Shown here piece after piece: positions 1-8,282 of a stretch of 51,378 nt of DNA. Numbering within the stretch: position 1 is the first letter of the stretch; each line of letters opens with the position of its first letter. The stretch is from NCBI GenBank assembly GCA_934675625.1, contig CAKURH010000012.1:1-51378 (forward strand). Direction: 5' to 3'. The position numbers were made by a program, and so were the translations under genes. The notes under the pieces were generated by a model. The model worked only from the letters and a program-made list of their open reading frames with translations, did no database searches and was not told where the DNA came from. The DNA is from an uncultured Kiritimatiellota bacterium (GTDB taxonomy: Bacteria > Verrucomicrobiota > Kiritimatiellia > RFP12 > UBA1067).

Positions 1-578
1 GTGCCGTGCGTGATCTCCTTGTAGGGCACCTTCCCCGCCGTCGAGACGATCTCGTTCGTGAAGTTGTCGTACTCGTCGACGATCACGTAGAGCCCGTAGC
101 CGAGACGCTTCAGAAGCGGAACGACCGCGTCATACTTGACGCCGGCGTTCGGCAGCGCGATGAGCGCGTCAACATCGGCGACCTCCGCGAGGAGTTCCCG
201 GTGTCCGTCAATCAGGTTGCGGAGCGCCGTGTCGAGATACTGCTCGAAGCGCACCTGCCAGCTGTCGCCCGGATACTTGCCGACCAGCGAGAAGTCGAGC
301 GAGAGGACGAAATACCGGCTCGCGTTCGCCGTCGGGTTCTTGCCGATGTCGAGCCCGCCGAAGAGCCGGTCGAAGTTCTCCTTCTCCGCGACGTCGTAGT
401 AGCACCTGAGCGTCTCGCAGAGGAGCGACTTCCCGAACCGGCGCGGGCGCACGAAGAAGAGGAAGTTCGCGCGCGCCTCCATCTTGCGGATGAACGCGGT
501 CTTGTCGACGTAGTAGAAGTCCTCCAGTCGAATGCGCTTGAAGTCCTTGACGCCATAGGGTATCTGCTCGGATCTCAT
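1..578 (-). CDS. AAA-ATPase-like / DUF1703 family protein, 3' end cut by window edge
   Basis: About 192 codons are visible, beginning MRSEQIPYGVKDFKRIR and running off the left edge. The N-terminal half matches the AAA-ATPase-like family (PF09820): the typical opening YGVKDF, then YYVDKTAFI, a P-loop-like segment RPRRFGKSLL at about residues 43-52, SLDFSLVG, and a Walker B-like stretch YVIVDEYDNF near residue 178. The nuclease-like DUF1703 domain normally found at the C-terminus would lie outside the window. The ATG at 578 is preceded by no Shine-Dalgarno sequence, but an extended -10 (TGGTATACT) lies 7 nt upstream, so the mRNA is probably leaderless. Members of this family are common in gut anaerobes and their function is not established. 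Family assignment is fairly sure; function is unknown. Confidence 0.8.
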   Translation of the reverse strand, partial: MRSEQIPYGVKDFKRIRLEDFYYVDKTAFIRKMEARANFLFFVRPRRFGKSLLCETLRCYYDVAEKENFDRLFGGLDIGKNPTANASRYFVLSLDFSLVGKYPGDSWQVRFEQYLDTALRNLIDGHRELLAEVADVDALIALPNAGVKYDAVVPLLKRLGYGLYVIVDEYDNFTNEIVSTAGKVPYKEITHG

Positions 579-585
579 GACGGAT

Positions 586-591
586 AGTATA
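586..591 (-). promoter_or_regulatory. extended -10 of a leaderless promoter
   Basis: Read on the minus strand, TGGTATACT ends 7 nt before the ATG at 578. A TTGACG lies 21 nt upstream of the hexamer, which is too far for a normal -35, so the extended TG probably carries the promoter. Confidence 0.6.
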
Positions 592-643
592 CCATAATCA
601 TGCGCATCCCTGCGTCAAAGCCTGACTGCAAAGCGGCGAGCGG

Positions 644-3600
644 TCAGAGCGTCTCAGCACCGTAGTACAGCGCGTCGCCGAACAGCTCAAGGCGCTGGCG
701 GATCTTGTAGTCAAGCTCCGCGCCCGAATCGATCTCCTCGGACCAGGCGCAGCACGCGCCGCCCAGGATCACGCCGTGAAGTTCGGGCGGAATCCCGTCG
801 AGCGGCGAGAACCGGGCCACCCGCGCCGAGGGCAGCGTCAGCTTCAGCTTCGTCGGCCATTCGCGGTAAAGCCACGGATCGCAGCCGATCTCGCCCGTCG
901 GCTGGGTGAAGTAGGCCGCGTTCAGCGGCGACATGATCACGCGACAGCCCTTCTCCGCCGCCTTGCGCACGATGTCCGCGCCGCTCACGCCGTTCGACGC
1001 CGAACGCCAGTTCTGCACGATGGTCCCCTTCGGCAGTTCGCCCGCCTCCAGGATCTCGTCCCAGCCGATCACCTTCTTGCCGCAGCGGGCCACCATCGCC
1101 GCGACCCGGCGGACGAAGTACGCCTGCAGCTCCGCCGACTGGCCCATGCCCTCCCGCGCCATCAGGCCTCGGCACCGGTCGCACGCCTCCCAGCGCGTCC
1201 GGGGACACTCGTCGCCGCCGATGTGGAAGTAGTCGCACGGGAAGAGCCGGGCGACCGCCGCAACCAGCCGTTCGAGATAAGCGTAGACGGCCTCGTTACC
1301 CACGCACAGGACCTCGGGGGAGACGCCCCACCGGACGAGCGGCGTCCCCGGCTGTGCGTCCGGCGCGCAGGCGAACTCCGGATGCGAGGCCAAGAGCGCG
1401 CCGACATGCCCCGGCATGTCGATCTCGGGGATGACCTCGATGCCGCGCGCCTTCGCGTAGTCCACGACCTCCCGGATGTCAGCCTCCGAATAGAAGTACG
1501 GGCCATACGGGCGGCCGTCCGGCTTCGTGTCCTGCCCGCGCAGCGGCGTCGCGGGACGCTTCGCGCCCTTGCGCACCAGCTCCGGGAAGCCCGGCACGTC
1601 GATCCGCCAGCCCTGGTCGTCGGTCAGGTGCCAGTGGAAGTAATTGTAGCGGTGTCGCCGCATCACGTCGAGGTACTGCCTCACCTTCTCCTTGCCGAAG
1701 AAGTGCCGCGCCTCGTCAAGCAGGAACGCGCGGAAACCGAAGGCCGGCAGGCTCTCCGCCTTCACGACCGACACCCGCTCGGACGTCTGGCGGACGACAT
1801 CCCTCTCCGGCGACAGCGGCGAGCCGTCGACGCGATTGCCGACCAGCCGGACGTCCGTCGCGTGCTTCAGCGAAACGGGCGCGGCGTCCATCCGCGCGAA
1901 GGCGCAGCCTTCGATCTCGACGCCGCGTACGGGCGCGACCGTGACAGCCGACTTCGTCCCGTCCTCCGGCGAAAACATCTCGATCCACGAGCCGACGCCC
2001 GTGCCCGACGCGGCGAACCGGCAGCTGCGGATCCGCACCGCATACGGCGGCGGCCCTTCGCGCCAGTTCCCCAGCGCCCCGAGGCGAATGCACTCGTTCC
2101 GGACGCCCTCGTACGTGCAGTCCTCAATCAGCGCCTGCGGCGACTGGATGACGCTGCCGGACCAGCGTCCGTTGCGGAACGAGCAGCCGCTGATCACGGT
2201 TCCGACGCCGAACTGGCGCGGCTCGTACTGGTAGGCACCCTGCGCGACGCCGGGCGGCAGAACCCGCCCGAAGCGCGAGACGCGGCGCCAGCCGTTGGAG
2301 AGGAAGACCGCCGCATCCGTCTGGGCCAGCGCGGCGTTCGCCAGGTACTGTCCCGTCTTCGGGTCCGCAAAGGCGACAAGCGCCCCGCCGCGATTGACGC
2401 CGTTGTCCAGGTGCAGGGTCCCGCTCGGCGAACGGCCCGGCGCCGTCACCAGCGCGCGGCTTCTCACGTTGAGGCCGTCGTCGCACATCGCGTCGAACGA
2501 GCAGCGGTACACGAACGTGCCCGGATCGCAGAAGCAGCCGTCCGCATTGCTCGAAAGAGAGTGTCCGTCCAGCGGGAACAGCCGGCACCGGTCGAACGTG
2601 CTGCCGCGCGACCGCAGCGTGCAGAAGGCCGAACTGCGGCTCGTGCGCACCCAGACGTCCTCCGCCGTGCAGAACGTGCAGAAGCGGAACGCGAAAGCCC
2701 CGTAGGCGTTGGTCCGGTTCGGCAGCGCGAGCGTGCCGCCGATGACGATGCCGTCCAGGTGGTTTCGCCCGACCTTCCCGTCGAGGAACAGGCGCCACCG
2801 GCCGTCGCCGAGGTCCTTGTAGTTCTCGCCCATCCGCCAGCACAGCAGCGCGGCGGTGCGGATGAGGTTGCCCGACTTGTCGAACTCGACGCCAAAGCTC
2901 TCGACGCCAAACTGCTTCTCGAACCCGACCGGATGCCACTTCGGGTCGTCCGGGCGCAAGGTGCCCGGCTTGAGGCGGATGTCGCAGGCGAAGGTCTCGC
3001 GGTCGTACGCCAGCACGTCGCCTTCGAGGAACGGGATTTCCTCGGTCGCCAGCTCCAGCCCCTTCACCGTGCAGTTGACGCAGTTCACCAGGGCCAGCTG
3101 CTGCCCGCGGTAGCCGGACCGCAGACGCGTTTTCTCCGGCCCGTCGCCCTCGATGCGGCAGTTCTGCAGGCCGTCGAACAGGCAGTAGCCCGTCCGCACC
3201 CACGGATCCTCGTTGAACTCGCCGGCCGCCGTCGTGAACGGCCACGCCATGCGCGTCGTCACGAGGCGATAGGTGCCGGCCGGGATGCGCAGGACCGTCG
3301 GCGCGCCCCCCAGCTGCCCCAGCGCCGCGTTCGCGCGCGCAAAGGCCGCCGAATCGTCCGCCTTCCCGTCGCCGACCGCGCCGAAGTCCCGGACGTTCAG
3401 CACGACGGGACGGTTGGCCCCGGACGGCGCCGTCCGCCGAAAGCGCAGCTCGTCCTCCAGCAGCCGGTTGATCTCCTCGACGTCGGCCAGCGCCTGTTCG
3501 GCGAAGCCCAGCCCGTCGGCGCCTCCGCGCCGGAGGTTCGCCTCGGCGAACGTCTGCGCGCGGTCACGCACTTCCCGCCGCTTGCCGATGCGCACGGCGG

Positions 3601-3826
3601 CGACGTCCGCGCCCGCCGGCGCGCCGACCTCGCGTGCGATCCGGTCGTCCAGCGCGCAGGAGCGGCTGCGGCAGCGCATCGCCTCGACCGTCAGGTTCGT
3701 CGTCGTCGCCGCGCGCGCGGCCGCAGGAAACGCCGACTCGGCGTAGGACGGCGTGACCGGCTCGGCCGCAGGCGCACAGACGCCGCCAAGGGCGAACAGC
3801 AGGGCAATCGGAAGTCTCATCGTCAT
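644..3826 (-). CDS. secreted beta-helix / GH20 beta-N-acetylhexosaminidase fusion
   Basis: 1060 aa. A signal peptide (about 1-21) is followed by a charged, probably helical segment. Next comes a right-handed beta-helix of the pectate-lyase type, opening with VRDFGAVGDGKADD near residue 140 and running to about 680. A GH20 catalytic domain fills the rest, with LLDEARHFFG, HWHLTDDQGWRIDVPGF and the catalytic Asp-Glu pair in YFHIGGDECP near residue 871. GH20 enzymes remove terminal GlcNAc or GalNAc by substrate-assisted catalysis, so glycoproteins or host mucin are likely substrates. The start at 3826 (MTMRLP) is chosen because GAGG lies 7 nt upstream. The ATG at 3820 is the alternative. It is the last gene of the 8074-644 operon, 17 bp after GH127. 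Family assignment of both halves is secure; the role of the beta-helix is inferred. Confidence 0.9.
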   Translation of the reverse strand: MTMRLPIALLFALGGVCAPAAEPVTPSYAESAFPAAARAATTTNLTVEAMRCRSRSCALDDRIAREVGAPAGADVAAVRIGKRREVRDRAQTFAEANLRRGGADGLGFAEQALADVEEINRLLEDELRFRRTAPSGANRPVVLNVRDFGAVGDGKADDSAAFARANAALGQLGGAPTVLRIPAGTYRLVTTRMAWPFTTAAGEFNEDPWVRTGYCLFDGLQNCRIEGDGPEKTRLRSGYRGQQLALVNCVNCTVKGLELATEEIPFLEGDVLAYDRETFACDIRLKPGTLRPDDPKWHPVGFEKQFGVESFGVEFDKSGNLIRTAALLCWRMGENYKDLGDGRWRLFLDGKVGRNHLDGIVIGGTLALPNRTNAYGAFAFRFCTFCTAEDVWVRTSRSSAFCTLRSRGSTFDRCRLFPLDGHSLSSNADGCFCDPGTFVYRCSFDAMCDDGLNVRSRALVTAPGRSPSGTLHLDNGVNRGGALVAFADPKTGQYLANAALAQTDAAVFLSNGWRRVSRFGRVLPPGVAQGAYQYEPRQFGVGTVISGCSFRNGRWSGSVIQSPQALIEDCTYEGVRNECIRLGALGNWREGPPPYAVRIRSCRFAASGTGVGSWIEMFSPEDGTKSAVTVAPVRGVEIEGCAFARMDAAPVSLKHATDVRLVGNRVDGSPLSPERDVVRQTSERVSVVKAESLPAFGFRAFLLDEARHFFGKEKVRQYLDVMRRHRYNYFHWHLTDDQGWRIDVPGFPELVRKGAKRPATPLRGQDTKPDGRPYGPYFYSEADIREVVDYAKARGIEVIPEIDMPGHVGALLASHPEFACAPDAQPGTPLVRWGVSPEVLCVGNEAVYAYLERLVAAVARLFPCDYFHIGGDECPRTRWEACDRCRGLMAREGMGQSAELQAYFVRRVAAMVARCGKKVIGWDEILEAGELPKGTIVQNWRSASNGVSGADIVRKAAEKGCRVIMSPLNAAYFTQPTGEIGCDPWLYREWPTKLKLTLPSARVARFSPLDGIPPELHGVILGGACCAWSEEIDSGAELDYKIRQRLELFGDALYYGAETL

Positions 3827-3843
3827 GTCAGCACCTCGTTTCG

Positions 3844-5775
3844 TCAGAACCTCGTCGTGAAGATGTAGCCGCCGCGAAAGACGGGATCGTCGCTCGCCGA
3901 CTCGTAGGCGCACGCCTTCGTCCGCACGGCCGGCGCTCCTTCCTTGAACAGCTCGACGGCAAACGGCGCATAGACGTCCGCAGCCCGGATGGGCGTCAGG
4001 CGAACGCCGTAGCCCTTGTTGTTGACCGTCTCCGAACGCCTCAGTTCCGCTTCGGAGGCGCCCAGACGAACCGACTTCGCCAAGACCAGCGGCCCGAAGC
4101 ACACGGTCGCCGCCGGTTCGGTCGGAACGAAGCCGCGCAGGTCGCCATCGACGTGGAAGATGTAGCGGTCCTCGCCCCACGTGCGCGTCGCCAAGGCCCC
4201 GGCAGGCGTGTCGACGCTCGCGGCAAGCGACCGGTTGACGAGCCGCGCGTTCATGTCGAACGTCAGTTCGTAGACCGCAGACGTCCCCTCGTCCGTGCGG
4301 ACGACGTCCAGCTTCGGGCACCAGCCGGGCTTGCGGAACGCGACCTCGGCCGGACCGTCCACGCGAACCGTCACGCGGCCCTGCGCCGGATAGTCCCCGC
4401 GAATGACGAACCGCGTCCCGTTGAGCGATACGGTCGCGTCCTGGTAGAGGTTCACGCGGTAGCGTCCAGAGGCCTCCTGCGTGACGACGGCCGAGGCGAT
4501 GTCCATGACCGTACGCGGCGCATTGTCGAGACAGCAGTGGTGATAGGCATAGGCGCACTGCCCGCCCCAGCCGTTGCGGTGACGGCCGGCGTCCCGGACG
4601 ACGATCGGCGCCCAGCTTCCGCTTCGGTAGATGCCAGCCAGGAAGGCGTTGAAGTAGCTGAACTCGATGCTGTCCATGTACGCGTCGTCGCCCGTCTCCA
4701 GAAAGAGGTCGAGGTTGAGCCGGATCCAGTGGATCACGTCGCACAGCTCCGTCGAGGCGAACGGGAACGTCTCCGCCCCCAATAGACGGTCCGAAATGCC
4801 GAGGCCGCCGATCGAATTCACTTCGTGCCGCGCGAGGTTGTCGCGCACGGCCCGTGCCGTCTCCAGCGACCGGCGGGAGCCCGTGACCCGCGCGTGCTCG
4901 ATCAGCCCGTCGACGCAGCTGAGCATCTCGTAGGTCTTGGCCCACATCTCCGGCTGCGGATACCAGGCGTACAGCGGACGCCCGGACGACGCGTTCCGGA
5001 AGAAGTTCGGCGCCCGCCCGTCCGCGCGGTCCCAGTCCGCCACGATCTCGCTTGAAAACGCGAGGAAAAGCGGCTCCCGCGTTTTCCCGTACAGGAGCAG
5101 CATCGGCTTCAGAATGCTCATCGTCGGCATGCCGTACAGCCCCGGATGGCCCGTGGCCGCAAGGGAGATGCCGTGTCGGCGCACCATTTCGATGAAGTGT
5201 CGCGCCTGGGACGCGGCCGCGTCCAGCAGGGACCTGTCCCCTGTCGCCTCGTAGGCCGCCAGCAGCCCCCAGATCACGTACTTGCGGTTCCAGAGATTCC
5301 AGTTCGTGCAGTTGTTGGCGTGCGCCTTCATCTGGGCGTCGCTGACCGTGCAGTTGGTCGAGACTGCATAGCTGCCGATGTACCCGTCGGCGTCCACCGT
5401 CGCCATCAGGCGATGCCCTTCTGACACCAGCGCGGCCTTCAGGTTCGGATCGTCCACGTAGGCGGCGACACGTGCGGCGGACAGCATCGTCTTCCCCCAG
5501 AACTCGCCGCGCCACATGCCGTCCCACGGGCGCTGATCGTCATCGCGCACGACAAAGGCGCGCAGCGCCTCGTCGAAGATGGTCTGGCGCATGAAGTCGT
5601 CCGTCACGCGCTGCCGCAGCAGGCGATCCGTCTTCGCCGCCAACGGCCCTTCGAGACGCACGTCCTTCAGCGCTGGCTGGGACTGGCGATTCAGGGGCGC
5701 GTCCGCCCGTGCCGGCGAACGTGCGCAGGGCATCAGCGACAGCAGGGCGGAAACAACAGTGCAGACTCGTGTCAT
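3844..5775 (-). CDS. secreted GH127 (DUF1680) beta-L-arabinofuranosidase-like enzyme
   Basis: 643 aa with a signal peptide (about 1-25). The body is an (alpha/alpha)6-barrel protein of the DUF1680/GH127 type. The strip YHHCCLDNAPRT near residue 412 holds the Cys-Cys pair that in Bifidobacterium HypBA1 binds zinc and supplies the catalytic nucleophile. GH127 members release terminal beta-L-arabinofuranose from plant glycoproteins or pectin side chains, but related families have other specificities, so the substrate is open. AAGGA lies 5 nt before the ATG at 5775, while the ATG at 5781 directly abuts that site, so 5775 is preferred. It lies 25 bp after the discoidin-repeat gene and 17 bp before the GH20 gene, in one operon. 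Confidence 0.88.
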   Translation of the reverse strand: MTRVCTVVSALLSLMPCARSPARADAPLNRQSQPALKDVRLEGPLAAKTDRLLRQRVTDDFMRQTIFDEALRAFVVRDDDQRPWDGMWRGEFWGKTMLSAARVAAYVDDPNLKAALVSEGHRLMATVDADGYIGSYAVSTNCTVSDAQMKAHANNCTNWNLWNRKYVIWGLLAAYEATGDRSLLDAAASQARHFIEMVRRHGISLAATGHPGLYGMPTMSILKPMLLLYGKTREPLFLAFSSEIVADWDRADGRAPNFFRNASSGRPLYAWYPQPEMWAKTYEMLSCVDGLIEHARVTGSRRSLETARAVRDNLARHEVNSIGGLGISDRLLGAETFPFASTELCDVIHWIRLNLDLFLETGDDAYMDSIEFSYFNAFLAGIYRSGSWAPIVVRDAGRHRNGWGGQCAYAYHHCCLDNAPRTVMDIASAVVTQEASGRYRVNLYQDATVSLNGTRFVIRGDYPAQGRVTVRVDGPAEVAFRKPGWCPKLDVVRTDEGTSAVYELTFDMNARLVNRSLAASVDTPAGALATRTWGEDRYIFHVDGDLRGFVPTEPAATVCFGPLVLAKSVRLGASEAELRRSETVNNKGYGVRLTPIRAADVYAPFAVELFKEGAPAVRTKACAYESASDDPVFRGGYIFTTRF

Positions 5776-5800
5776 GTTCATCCTTTCAACCGTCTGGAAC

Positions 5801-8074
5801 TTACCGAAGCACCCACAGCAGACCGGGAACGAGCACGTAGAGTCCGTCCTCGGCGGGCTTGGCGTGGACGTAGCGCGCCTTTGTCAGCGCGGGCGGCGTC
5901 GTCCAGGAGGCCACCTTCACGCCGTTCGCCGCCTGGCCGCCGTCAACGGTAAAGGCCATCTTCCCGTTTCGGATCTCCGCCAGCGAAAGGTTCAGCGACC
6001 CGCCGTCGACGAGATCGACGGTCAGCCGATGTCCGCCCAGGTCAATTGCCCCGCTTCGCGCTTCGTCGCCCAGCGTCAGCAGGCCGCGAACGACCAGGGA
6101 CGAGTCCGCCGTGAGCGCAATCGAATCGAACGTCACGGTCGGCGCGAGAACCGACGGCATCGCGCAAGCCAGCGTACCGCCGTCCAGCCGGACGGGATAG
6201 GCCATCCACCCGCCAAACGAGCCGATGTCGAAGACACCCCCTGCGGCAACGGACACAGTGCCGAATCCCGGACGGCCCAAGACGGCCTCGTCGCCGGACA
6301 AGCCTGCGCGAAGGACACCGCCCTCGACGCGGACGTCGCCCAAGAACCGCTGCTGCGGCACGGCGGCGACAAGCGCACCGTCCCCTTCCTTGATGACGTC
6401 AAGCGAACCGCTCAAGGCCACGCTTCGGTTGGTCTGCGTCACGCCCGACTCGACAGTGACATGCAGCTGGCCGCGCGCCGTGCCGAATTCAAGCTGGTAG
6501 AGTTCCAGCACACGCTCTTCCCCGTTGCTGTTGGGCACCGCGACGTTGAGCCGATAATGCCTGTATTTGCGTTCATTGGCGAACGTAAAGGAACGCGCCT
6601 CGCCCTGTGTCCAGTTCGTCTCGTCAGTCCGGCGATCCAGCACGGTCCAGCTGCCGTCCGGATCGTCCGTGCCCTCGAACGTCCATGACTTCGGCGAACG
6701 CCAGTCGTAGACACCGTTGAAATGGATCCGGTAGCCGTTGACCGACGTCGCTGCACCGAAATCATAGGCGAACCAGACCGGGAAGCTGTTCGCGCAGATA
6801 CGATGGTTCTTGCCGTAGGAAAACTCGTTGTCGAATAGGGTTGCCGCCGTTCCGGCATACAGGGCCGGGGAACTCGCCCGCGCGGCATCGGCCGTGGTCA
6901 GGTCCGTCACCGAGGCCCCGTCGGCGGGAAACGACGTAATCAGCGGGCCTGAAAGGTATTCCACCTGATAGAGTTCCATGATGTCGCCCAAGACCGGTGC
7001 CGTCACTTCAAGCCGGTAATAGCGGTAGAGACCCGGATTCCGGCAGTCGAACGTGCGCACGTCGGGGTACGACCAGTTGCCGTCGGCCGTGTGCGCGTCC
7101 ACGACCGTCCAGGTCTCCTTGTCGTCAGAGCCCGCCAGCGTCCACGTTCCCGGCGCACGGTTGGCGTTGCCGGAGAGGCTGTTGTAGTACAGCCGATACC
7201 GATTGACGCAGACGGACGCGCCAAAATCGTAAGTGACCTCGAAGGGCGCGTTGTTGGTGACATAAAGCGCGGCACGATGCGTCGCATCATGCCTGAACAC
7301 ATTGTCGAACAGCACGGACGCGCCCCCGCCGAAGAAAGTCGAAGGAGAGGTCACGCGGCTCGCATCCGACACGGTTCGGTCAACCAAGGTCGACGGAGCT
7401 TTGAAGCATTCGATCTGATAGAGTTCGAGCGCGCCATCAGGCGTGCTGCCCGCCGGAATGTTCAGGCGATAGTAGCGAAAGGCCGTGGCATTGGCAAACG
7501 TGAAGAGCCGCACACAGGGATTGACCCAGTCGGTGTCGTCTTGGTGCGCGTCAACGACAATCCAGGTCTCATTGTCGTTCGAGCCCTCAAACGTCCAGTT
7601 GCGGGGAAACCGATCCTTGCCCTCGTATGCCGCGTAATGCAGCCTGTAGGCGTTTAGGCAGACGGGCTCGCCGAAGTCGTAGGCAATCGTGCACGGATAG
7701 ACGTTGGCGCCGAAGCGATGGTCGGCCGCGTAGCGAAAGTCATTGTCAAACAGCACGGACGCCGGCCCTGCAAAGCAGTCAGAGGAAGAGGCCTTCGACG
7801 CATCACTCGTCGTCACGTCTTCCCACGAATCGTCACCGCCCGTGATGCCGTCCGTCCAGAGCTGAAAGCCGCCGAGGTTGATGGAGCCGGCATCCGTCAG
7901 GGAAACGACGCCCTGCCCGCGCCAGTCCGTGTCCGACGTAAGCGTGAGGGGCGTGGAGACCGTCTTCGCCAAAGCTCCCCCCGATGCGCCACACAGGGCC
8001 ACCAGGCTTGTCAGCCGAAGCGCGCGCCCGAGGAGATTACCCCCCCTCCCCCCGATAGTTTCATGATTCTGCAT
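5801..8074 (-). CDS. secreted protein with three discoidin (F5/8 type C)-like repeats
   Basis: 757 aa. Signal peptide about 1-36. Three homologous modules of roughly 150 aa follow (about 85-230, 231-385 and 390-545). Each has the order ASVLFDN or ATLFDNEF, a YDFG strand, YRLHY or similar, W(T/K)(F/L)xGS(D/N)D, W(T/I)VVDA and a closing YRxYRL ... LELYQ(I/L)E, as in F5/8-type/CBM32-like carbohydrate-binding domains. The remaining 200 residues carry GGxL and GGHRL patterns resembling the beta-helical stalks of autotransporter-like surface proteins. No catalytic motif is visible, so this is probably a glycan-binding or surface-display protein that works with GH127 and GH20 downstream. The start at 8074 has AAGGAG 9 nt upstream. 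Confidence 0.8.
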   Translation of the reverse strand: MQNHETIGGRGGNLLGRALRLTSLVALCGASGGALAKTVSTPLTLTSDTDWRGQGVVSLTDAGSINLGGFQLWTDGITGGDDSWEDVTTSDASKASSSDCFAGPASVLFDNDFRYAADHRFGANVYPCTIAYDFGEPVCLNAYRLHYAAYEGKDRFPRNWTFEGSNDNETWIVVDAHQDDTDWVNPCVRLFTFANATAFRYYRLNIPAGSTPDGALELYQIECFKAPSTLVDRTVSDASRVTSPSTFFGGGASVLFDNVFRHDATHRAALYVTNNAPFEVTYDFGASVCVNRYRLYYNSLSGNANRAPGTWTLAGSDDKETWTVVDAHTADGNWSYPDVRTFDCRNPGLYRYYRLEVTAPVLGDIMELYQVEYLSGPLITSFPADGASVTDLTTADAARASSPALYAGTAATLFDNEFSYGKNHRICANSFPVWFAYDFGAATSVNGYRIHFNGVYDWRSPKSWTFEGTDDPDGSWTVLDRRTDETNWTQGEARSFTFANERKYRHYRLNVAVPNSNGEERVLELYQLEFGTARGQLHVTVESGVTQTNRSVALSGSLDVIKEGDGALVAAVPQQRFLGDVRVEGGVLRAGLSGDEAVLGRPGFGTVSVAAGGVFDIGSFGGWMAYPVRLDGGTLACAMPSVLAPTVTFDSIALTADSSLVVRGLLTLGDEARSGAIDLGGHRLTVDLVDGGSLNLSLAEIRNGKMAFTVDGGQAANGVKVASWTTPPALTKARYVHAKPAEDGLYVLVPGLLWVLR

Positions 8075-8160
8075 GGTTTTAGTCTCCTTTGCTGAGTTAA
8101 TGATGTCTGACGTATTGGTTGTGCCGTCCGAGAGACAGAGTCCCCCGAACAACACGTGAG

Positions 8161-8208
8161 ATTATAGCAAAATCAAACCGACTTTTGCGCCAACACTTTT
8201 CCGACTTT
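8161..8208 (-). promoter_or_regulatory. promoter with 31-bp shared box upstream of the discoidin/GH127/GH20 operon
   Basis: On the minus strand an extended -10 TGCTATAAT (hexamer 8161-8166) is preceded, after exactly 11 bp, by a 31-bp box (8178-8208). The box contains AAAGTCGG twice with an AAAAGTGTTGG in between. The same box, 29 of 31 identical and at the same distance, lies before the MFS gene at 13277-13307. The leader is about 80 nt and ends in a good Shine-Dalgarno sequence. It is either an operator, most simply for the XylR-type protein at 13328, or an unusual core promoter element. Confidence 0.65.
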
Positions 8209-8282
8209 CTGGCTACATCGTCACTGACAGGAACTGATGCACACTTTTTATCGACACCTTTGCACCACAGACATTGCATCGC

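Noticed and set aside
776..3868. Long plus-strand frame of about 1030 codons opposite the GH20 gene
   Set aside because: Very rich in Arg, Ala and His with no domain; a mirror of a GC-rich minus-strand gene that has clear GH20 motifs.
8097..8279. Small minus-strand frame over the 8161-8208 promoter, with a peptide similar to one encoded near 13300
   Set aside because: The similarity comes from the shared 31-bp regulatory box, not from a conserved protein; there is no ribosome-binding site.
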